Part shown: positions 58,433 to 64,000 of the stretch, piece after piece
How the letters are laid out: each line of letters begins with the position of its first letter
Numbering within the stretch: position 1 is the stretch's first letter
NCBI GenBank assembly: GCA_040222995.1
Contig: JAVKBW010000097.1
Location: 62,001-126,000 of the forward strand
Reading direction: 5' to 3'
DNA length: 64,000 nt
Origin: JAVKBW01 sp040222995
GTDB lineage: Bacteria > Pseudomonadota > Alphaproteobacteria > UBA8366 > Aestuariispiraceae
Notes under the pieces: generated by a model
Seen by the model: the letters and a program-made list of their open reading frames with translations, nothing else
The model's database searches: none
What the model was told of the DNA's origin: nothing
Position numbers and translations under genes: made by a program

Positions 58433-59842
58433 GTGACGAGCAATACCACATGCGACCCGGGATCATTCAGGGATCGGACGGGGACAGTCTACGTCGACGC
58501 CGGGCGTATTCTGCGGACGGTCCGCGAGGTCGGTCGCACCGATTATTGCATCGCGCGGGACAGTGGTATTCTCGCGGAGTCCGTAAAAAAAGGATTCCTG
58601 ATCGAAACCGAAGAGCTTGACCCCTCGCACTGGCCCGATGCCCTGTCGGATGCGGCCTTCGTTCTTCAGCACCGTCGGGTGCCGTATGTTTCGTATCCCT
58701 ATGAATGGTCGTTCAGCCAATTGAAGGCGGCGGCGCTGCTGCATCTGGATTTTCAGCTCGATCTTCTGGAAAACGGGTTCAAACTCAGTGACGCCAGCGC
58801 CTATAATGTCCAGTTCATCGGCGCGCGACCGGTTTTCATCGACCTGCTGTCGATCAAGCCGTATCGGGACGGTGAGTTCTGGACCGGCCATCGGCAGTTT
58901 TGCGAACAGTTTCTAAACCCGCTGTTGCTTCGTGCACTGGTCGGGATTCCGCATAACGCCTGGTATCGTGGCGCACTGGAAGGCATCGCCACCGTTGATC
59001 TGGCCCGGCTGATTCCGTTCCGCCGGAAATTCTCCTGGAATGTCTTCAGCCAGGTTCTGCTTCAGGCGCGGTTCGACAGGGCCGCGATCGACAAGCCGGC
59101 CGAAGCCGTTTCGAAGGCAAAGTCCGGCCGGAAACTTTCAAGGGCTGCCTATCGCGGATTTCTGCTGCAATTGCGCAATTGGATCGACAGGCTTCAGCCG
59201 GCCGACACGGGCAAAACAATCTGGGGCGAGTATGCGGCATCGAACACCTATACGGATGCCGAGGCCGATGCCAAGAAGCGGTTTATCACGCAATTCGCCG
59301 AAGATGTGAAACCGCCCGTGCTGGTCGATCTGGGATGCAATACCGGCGACTATTCTATGGCGGCGCTGGACGGGGGCGCCGGTTACGTCATCGGTTTCGA
59401 CTTCGATCAGCGCGCTGTCGATCTCGCCTTTTCACGGTCGCGCGAGCAGCAGCTTGCTTTCCTGCCGCTGTGGTTCGATGCGGCCAATCCCAGCCCGTCA
59501 CAAGGGTGGCGAGAAGCGGAACGCAAGGGGTTCGGTGACCGGACCAAAGTCGATGCCGTCATCGCGCTGGCGTTTGAACATCATCTCGCCATCGCCCGTA
59601 ACGTGCCGCTTGACCAGTTGCTGGACTGGATTGTCGGACTGGCGCCGCAGGGCGTGATCGAATTCGTGCCGAAGGACGACCCGACGATCAGGAAAATGCT
59701 GGCGTTGCGGGAAGATATTTTCGACGACTACAGCGAACATTCCTTTCGCTCGCTGCTGGAACAGCGCGCCGAAATTGTGGATGAAAAACGCATATCGGAA
59801 AGCGGCCGCGTGCTTTTCCGGTATTCCAGGAAAGAGGCATGA
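58433..59842 (+). CDS. Bidomain class I SAM methyltransferase of an envelope-type cluster
   Basis: The 469-residue protein joins an N-terminal domain with a kinase-fold-like patch (FKLSDASAYNVQFIGARPVFIDLLSIKPY, about residues 117-145) to a C-terminal SAM methyltransferase (LVDLGCNTGDYSMAAL, IGFDFDQRAVDLA). Such fusions occur next to polysaccharide or lipid genes. GTG 58433 is chosen as it sits just past the previous stop; the frame is open to 58400. It overlaps nothing and is followed after 22 bases by the membrane phosphatase-fold gene. Confidence 0.8.
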   Translation: MTSNTTCDPGSFRDRTGTVYVDAGRILRTVREVGRTDYCIARDSGILAESVKKGFLIETEELDPSHWPDALSDAAFVLQHRRVPYVSYPYEWSFSQLKAAALLHLDFQLDLLENGFKLSDASAYNVQFIGARPVFIDLLSIKPYRDGEFWTGHRQFCEQFLNPLLLRALVGIPHNAWYRGALEGIATVDLARLIPFRRKFSWNVFSQVLLQARFDRAAIDKPAEAVSKAKSGRKLSRAAYRGFLLQLRNWIDRLQPADTGKTIWGEYAASNTYTDAEADAKKRFITQFAEDVKPPVLVDLGCNTGDYSMAALDGGAGYVIGFDFDQRAVDLAFSRSREQQLAFLPLWFDAANPSPSQGWREAERKGFGDRTKVDAVIALAFEHHLAIARNVPLDQLLDWIVGLAPQGVIEFVPKDDPTIRKMLALREDIFDDYSEHSFRSLLEQRAEIVDEKRISESGRVLFRYSRKEA

Positions 59843-59864
59843 CCGACATGTCCGGAGGTGTATC

Positions 59865-61373
59865 GTGCGGAACCTTCTGAACAGCCGGTTTCTGTCGAGC
59901 CTGTACACACTGATCGCGCTGGTTTCGATAAGCTGGTTCCTGCCGGTATTCAACAGCCTTCTGTCACAGACAAACCTGCAGTCACGGCTGGAGATTTCGG
60001 CCTATGTCGGCTTCATGCTGATTGTGCAGCTTATCGTGTGCCGGTTTGTTGTGACGCACTATCGGGGCCGCGGTGAGCGATACGGTCTCAGTATAGTCGC
60101 CGCGCTGATTCTGACGATGAACGTCCTGGGTCTGCTGCTGTCGTTTTCCGATCCCTATCTTGCGCTGATGCGGCCGCTGAAGGCGTTGATCGTTGTCGCA
60201 TTGCTGGTGTTCTTCTTCGGCCTGTGCCGGGTTCTGATAAAGAAGCCGATGCTGATCGGCGCGCTTTCGCTGCTGTATATCGGCACTGTCCTTTATCAGG
60301 TAACCGGTCTTCTCACCGCAGGAGAGGTTACACGGCAAACCGTTGCACCGGGAGACTTCGCGCAGGTGGATTTCAGGGCCCGGCCGAACGTCTATCTTCT
60401 GTCTTTCGACGCCATGGTCTCGCCGGAATTTGCGGCGGAATACCTGGACCTGCCGCAACCCGATTATGTGCAGGCGCTGCAGGCAATGAACGCGCGTTTG
60501 TTCAGAAACACCTTCAGCGACGGTGAATCGACGCAGCCGTCGCTGAACAAGACCCTGTATCTGGACCCGGCGATCTGGCGGGAAAATCTGGAGAGCAGCA
60601 ATCTGGCGTTTTCCGGCGTCGTGCCCAGCCCGGTTTTCGAAATCTTCCGCAACAACGGGTACAGGATCGCCACGTACTATGCCGGCACCTACCGTCTGCA
60701 CGGACCCTTTATCGACGACTACATCACCCGCGCCGCGGCACAGAGCTACTGCACCTTTGCCTTGCCGTGGTTCTATTTCCAGCACCTTGGTTATTGCCGG
60801 TTCCGCGAAAAGGTTGTGGACAGAATCCTGCCTCGATCCGGCGAACAGCCGCGTGTTTTCGATCGGCAGATCATCGATAGCTTCGTTGAACGGGCGGCGT
60901 CAGATCAGCCGTGGCTGAATTTTATCTATACCTATGCGCCAGGACATACCGATCTGGATTACACTCATTCGAATAGCGAACTGGACCTGTACAGGAAGCG
61001 CTACAAGGCGAGCCAGATGCAGACAACGGACTATCTGCGCTCAATGCTTTACGCCATTTCGACTTACGATCCCGCAGGCATTGTCTATGTTTTCGGCGAC
61101 CACGGTACGTGGTTATCACGCACGGAGACGCTGCGGGAAGATAACGCGGCTTTTGTCGTACGCGACCGGCATTCGGTGTTTTCGGCAGTGTATCCGGGCG
61201 ATATCTGCCAGGCGTATCTGGGACACCGGGAGGGTGAGGCGTTTGTCACGCCGGGCCTGATTATCCGGCAACTCATCACCTGTCTGGCCGACGGCAACGA
61301 TCCGCTGGACACAAAAGCCGATTATTCCGGCCCTTATCCGAACTTCGGTTTCGAGAAATTCGTTTACGAATAG
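59865..61373 (+). CDS. Membrane-anchored alkaline-phosphatase/sulfatase-fold protein
   Basis: The 502-residue protein has four to five N-terminal transmembrane helices (about residues 10-165). A periplasmic domain of the alkaline-phosphatase superfamily follows: opening strand NVYLLSFDAMVSPEF, candidate nucleophile region DGESTQPSLNKTLYL, and metal-binding GDHGTWLSR. It lacks the sulfatase CxPxR motif, so it is more like phosphoglycerol or phosphoethanolamine transferases. GTG 59865 has GGAGGT six bases upstream. It is the last gene of a three-gene cluster. Confidence 0.82.
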   Translation: MRNLLNSRFLSSLYTLIALVSISWFLPVFNSLLSQTNLQSRLEISAYVGFMLIVQLIVCRFVVTHYRGRGERYGLSIVAALILTMNVLGLLLSFSDPYLALMRPLKALIVVALLVFFFGLCRVLIKKPMLIGALSLLYIGTVLYQVTGLLTAGEVTRQTVAPGDFAQVDFRARPNVYLLSFDAMVSPEFAAEYLDLPQPDYVQALQAMNARLFRNTFSDGESTQPSLNKTLYLDPAIWRENLESSNLAFSGVVPSPVFEIFRNNGYRIATYYAGTYRLHGPFIDDYITRAAAQSYCTFALPWFYFQHLGYCRFREKVVDRILPRSGEQPRVFDRQIIDSFVERAASDQPWLNFIYTYAPGHTDLDYTHSNSELDLYRKRYKASQMQTTDYLRSMLYAISTYDPAGIVYVFGDHGTWLSRTETLREDNAAFVVRDRHSVFSAVYPGDICQAYLGHREGEAFVTPGLIIRQLITCLADGNDPLDTKADYSGPYPNFGFEKFVYE

Positions 61374-61394
61374 GCCGGCGGAGACACGAAAAGC

Positions 61395-62018
61395 CTAACC
61401 GAAATGATGCTTGTGTACCGGCGCGACTTTCGGTCGGGCCTTCACCGTGTCGGCGATACGGCTCAGCTTCGGGCATTCCGCTTTCATCCAGTCGGGAAAG
61501 TCCCACCACTGCATCAGCATCCAGAGATACAGATCGACGATGTTCATTTCATCGCCGAACAGATACGCGCCGTCTCCGGCTGTCGCTTCCAGAATCTTGT
61601 AATTCCGTTTCAGGTACTCGACGGCGGACTTCGTGACATTCGGCGCCAGCGCGGCATCGTCGATATACCGGTCGGCATAGAATTCCCGCAGCAGGCCCTC
61701 GTAGATATTGGCCGAGATGAACACCATCCAGCGCATTGTTCGCGCCCGTTCCGGCGACCCCGTTTCGCCGATCAGACCGGGCTGCGGGTGTGTATCCGCC
61801 AGAAACAGCAGCATCGCCGCGCTTTCCGACATCACCGATCCGTCCGGCAGTTCGAGCGCCGGGATCTGCTGACGCGGGTTTATCTTCGTAAACCAGTCCG
61901 ACCGGTGGTCGTCCTTATCCATATCGACGGCAATGCGGTCGTACGGCGTGCCGATTTCTTCCAGTAGCGCGTGAACGCAGGCGCTGCCGGTAGCCTTTGA
62001 ATCATAGAGTTTATACAT
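61395..62018 (-). CDS. Glutathione S-transferase
   Basis: The 207-residue protein has the thioredoxin-like N-terminal domain (MYKLYDSKATGSACVHALLEEIGTPY, with NPRQQIPALELPDGSVMSESAAMLLFLA as the glutathione site) and an all-helical C-terminal domain. Eight bases separate its start from the gamma-glutamyltransferase stop upstream on the same strand, so the two form an operon. The class is uncertain. Glutathione conjugation and breakdown are thus linked. Confidence 0.9.
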   Translation of the reverse strand: MYKLYDSKATGSACVHALLEEIGTPYDRIAVDMDKDDHRSDWFTKINPRQQIPALELPDGSVMSESAAMLLFLADTHPQPGLIGETGSPERARTMRWMVFISANIYEGLLREFYADRYIDDAALAPNVTKSAVEYLKRNYKILEATAGDGAYLFGDEMNIVDLYLWMLMQWWDFPDWMKAECPKLSRIADTVKARPKVAPVHKHHFG

Positions 62019-62026
62019 TCTTTTAC

Positions 62027-63835
62027 TTACCTTCCGACTGCATAGCCCTGCATTTCACGTGCATTGGCGGCTGCTTTGATGATGCCATCCTCGACGGCGA
62101 TGGCGGAAAGCCGGCCTTCCGACCAGTCGCCGGCGCCGAAGACCTTGTGGCCGCGCCGGTTCAGCTCGGCAAAGGTTTTCGACCCGAACCGGTCCTCCAG
62201 TACGAGCTGACCGGGCGAAGCCGCGCGCGGATAGAAAGACGAGGCGAAGTGATCGATATGGAAAGCGGGGGCGTCAATCGCTTCCTGCAGGTTCATGCCG
62301 TGGTGAATATGCCGCAGCAGCATCTGCAACTGCCACTGGTCCTGCTGATCGCCGCCCGGCGTGCCGAACGCCATGTAGGGTTCGCCGTCGCGCAGCACGA
62401 AAGACGGTGTCAGCGTCGTTCGCGGACGTCGTCCCGGGGCCATTGCGGACGGCGATTTTTCGTCCAGCCAGGCCATCTGCGCCCGCGATCCGAGGCAGAA
62501 ACCGAGCGAGGAAATCACCGGTGACGATTGCAGCCAGCCGCCGCTGGGCGTTACCGAAATCATGTTGCCGTGTTTGTCCACCACGTCGATATGACACGTG
62601 TCGCTGCGGTGATGCGGCGAGTCAGGCGTGTCTTTCAGCACATTGGTTTCCCGGCTGCCGAACCCGATGATTTCGGAATCGAGGTCGATTTCCGGTTCGC
62701 GGTTGCTGGCCGCATCGTAGTCGAACACCCAGCCCGGCCCGTCGACCGATCCCGGGCGGAAGTCGTTGCTGGCGCTGTCGCCGATCAGGGTGCGGCGGGC
62801 CGCGTTGTAATCGTCGCTCAGCAGGGTATCGAGCGGCACATCGACGAAATCGGGATCGCCGTAGAACACTTCCCGGTCGGCATAGGAAAGCTTCATCGCC
62901 TCGGCCACCGTATGCACGAAATCAGGGCCGTTCGGGTCCATCGCCGCGACATCGACATCGCGCAGCAGCGCGAGCGATTGCAGCAGAACCGGCCCCTGGC
63001 TCCACGGCCCGCATTTGCAGATCGTGTGGCCCTGGTAGTCGTAGGTCACCGGCGCTTCGTAGCGTGGAGACCAGCCATGCAGGTCATCGCCGGTCAGCAG
63101 GGCCTTGTGCGGTTTGCCGGAAACGTCGGGCAGCTCCTTTTCGCGGCAAAACCTGTCGATTTCCTCGGCCACGAAACCCTTGTAGAAAATATGGATGGCG
63201 TGGTCGATCTGGTCGGCCCGGTCCGAGCTCATCTCTGTCGCTTCCTGAACGATACGCTTCCATGTTTTCGCCAGCTTCTTGTTGCGGAACAGGGTGCCGG
63301 GATTCGGCACGCCGTCGCGCAGATACACTTTTTCCGAACCCGGCCAGTATTTCCGGAAGGTGTCTTCGGACGCCGCGATGGTGCGGCAGACGCCCGGCGT
63401 GATCGGGAAACCTTTCCGCGCGTATTTGATCGGTACTTCCATCAGATCGGCAAGTTTCATGCTGCCCATGTCGCGCAGCATCCGCATCCAGGCGCCGAAT
63501 GCGCCGGGTACGACCGCGGCCAGCAACCCGGTGCCGGGCACAAGATCAAACCCCTGATCCTTGTAGGCCTGAATGGTTGCGGCGGCTGGCAATGGCCCCT
63601 GACCGCAGATCACCCGTGTCGATCCGCTGCTGGCGTCGTGGTAGATCATCGGCACGTCGCCGCCCGGACCGTTCATATGCGGTTCGACAACCTGCAGAAC
63701 CATGCCGCCGGTAAAGGCTGCATCGAAGGCGTTGCCGCCGAGTTCCAGAATTCGCATGGCCGACTGGCTGGCCAGCCAGTGGGTGGACGCCGCAGCGCCG
63801 AACGTGCCGTGAATTTCCGGCCGGGTTGTGAACAT
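62027..63835 (-). CDS. ggt: Gamma-glutamyltransferase
   Basis: GGT hydrolyses or transfers the gamma-glutamyl group of glutathione. The 602-residue proenzyme has the start ASTHWLASQSAMRILELGGNAFDAAFTGG, GPGGDVPMI, and the processing site HHRSDTCHIDVVDKHGNMIS, in which Thr becomes the N-terminal nucleophile of the small subunit. The residue after it is Cys, where Thr is usual. No signal peptide is seen, which suggests a cytoplasmic GGT-like acylase rather than a periplasmic GGT. GST follows in the same operon. 63836-64000 holds only its leader region. Confidence 0.9.
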   Translation of the reverse strand: MFTTRPEIHGTFGAAASTHWLASQSAMRILELGGNAFDAAFTGGMVLQVVEPHMNGPGGDVPMIYHDASSGSTRVICGQGPLPAAATIQAYKDQGFDLVPGTGLLAAVVPGAFGAWMRMLRDMGSMKLADLMEVPIKYARKGFPITPGVCRTIAASEDTFRKYWPGSEKVYLRDGVPNPGTLFRNKKLAKTWKRIVQEATEMSSDRADQIDHAIHIFYKGFVAEEIDRFCREKELPDVSGKPHKALLTGDDLHGWSPRYEAPVTYDYQGHTICKCGPWSQGPVLLQSLALLRDVDVAAMDPNGPDFVHTVAEAMKLSYADREVFYGDPDFVDVPLDTLLSDDYNAARRTLIGDSASNDFRPGSVDGPGWVFDYDAASNREPEIDLDSEIIGFGSRETNVLKDTPDSPHHRSDTCHIDVVDKHGNMISVTPSGGWLQSSPVISSLGFCLGSRAQMAWLDEKSPSAMAPGRRPRTTLTPSFVLRDGEPYMAFGTPGGDQQDQWQLQMLLRHIHHGMNLQEAIDAPAFHIDHFASSFYPRAASPGQLVLEDRFGSKTFAELNRRGHKVFGAGDWSEGRLSAIAVEDGIIKAAANAREMQGYAVGR

Positions 63836-64000
63836 GGTAAGTCAGGTCTCCGAAGTTTTACAGCGGGGGAAGTGTAGCCGGGTTGCGGCGTCTTGCAATC
63901 ACGCAGTTCCGTGCGGCTCTATTATACCGTCGCCTAGAGAAGACCTTTCACGGCCGCCGACGCCGTAACATGAGCGTCGCGTGCAAACCGTTCGTGGTTT

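Noticed and set aside
59865..61373. Canonical sulfatase
   Set aside because: The CxPxR or SxPxR maturation motif is missing; only the fold-level GDHG and opening strand are present.
62528..63877. 450-codon plus-strand frame over the gamma-glutamyltransferase gene
   Set aside because: Antisense to a gene with complete GGT motifs; the translation is His/Arg-rich with no recognisable domain. Similar frames over the CBS, CGL and CocE genes were rejected for the same reason.

Overview
The window looks like chromosomal DNA of a GC-rich alphaproteobacterium, probably of the Rhodospirillales/marine heterotroph kind. The evidence is gene content: an alphaproteobacterial-type uracil-DNA glycosylase, ETF-ubiquinone oxidoreductase, ispE beside a TPR protein, a complete Anbu operon, a CBS/CGL transsulfuration pair, many solute-oxidising enzymes, and intergenic palindromic repeats. 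No rRNA, CRISPR array, phage structural genes or replication origin was seen.

Layout. 0-6.8 kb: 3' part of uvrD, interrupted by an intein in helicase motif III; prmA; a family-4 uracil-DNA glycosylase; etfD; a bicupin; a PAS protein. 6.9-7.9 kb: an AT-rich orphan gene for a membrane-anchored protein. 8-12.3 kb: VOC protein, TPR lipoprotein-like protein, ispE, tRNA-Gln and a methyltransferase. 12.3-14.5 kb: MerR regulator divergent from a cation-efflux/dsbB/dsbA operon. 14.6-17.7 kb: a Rieske oxygenase (quaternary-amine type) and a divergent AraC/GlxA-type regulator, lying between a complete thiopurine methyltransferase gene and a broken copy of its 3' end. 17.8-20.1 kb: a VPLPA-CTERM protein and an amidohydrolase. 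20.1-22.5 kb: an AT-richer island with two small genes, a tRNA/tmRNA-like 3' end and an IS1-like transposase. 22.5-27.5 kb: the Anbu operon (circularly permuted ATP-grasp, alpha-E, transglutaminase, Anbu) plus DUF427. 27.7-31.4 kb: transsulfuration pair, DOPA-dioxygenase-like protein and a ParE/Phd toxin-antitoxin pair with a long palindromic operator. 31.6-40.3 kb: exchanger-like transporter, peroxiredoxin, a chaC-msrB-TPR glycosyltransferase operon, PilZ protein, and a wrbA/glutathionyl-hydroquinone reductase/pirin operon with a divergent LysR gene.

40.3-54 kb is an accessory catabolic region. It starts with a tmpA-tmpB-like pair (two iron oxygenases that would release phosphate and glycine betaine from 2-trimethylaminoethylphosphonate) coupled to an AllA-like gene and facing a LysR regulator. 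Then follow a beta-propeller glycosidase-like gene, two PhyH dioxygenases, a broken copy of the 3' end of a CocE/NonD hydrolase gene, a small secreted protein, the intact hydrolase, an FAD amine oxidase, an EamA exporter, a TauD-like dioxygenase and an MFS transporter. 54-64 kb: ArsR with a YraQ/ArsP-type permease; LysR divergent from LysE and PhzF; a three-gene envelope-type cluster (small DPGTG membrane protein, bidomain methyltransferase, membrane alkaline-phosphatase-fold protein); a GST and a gamma-glutamyltransferase.

Themes: (1) quaternary-amine and organophosphonate use, where the tmpAB product glycine betaine could be a substrate of the Rieske enzyme 26 kb away; (2) thiol and redox homeostasis (CBS/CGL, ChaC, GGT, MsrB, peroxiredoxin, GSTs, WrbA, Dsb pair); (3) two independent cases in which the 3' end of a gene has been duplicated as a relic at the far side of other genes. 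All calls come from reading the sequence; no database search was run.
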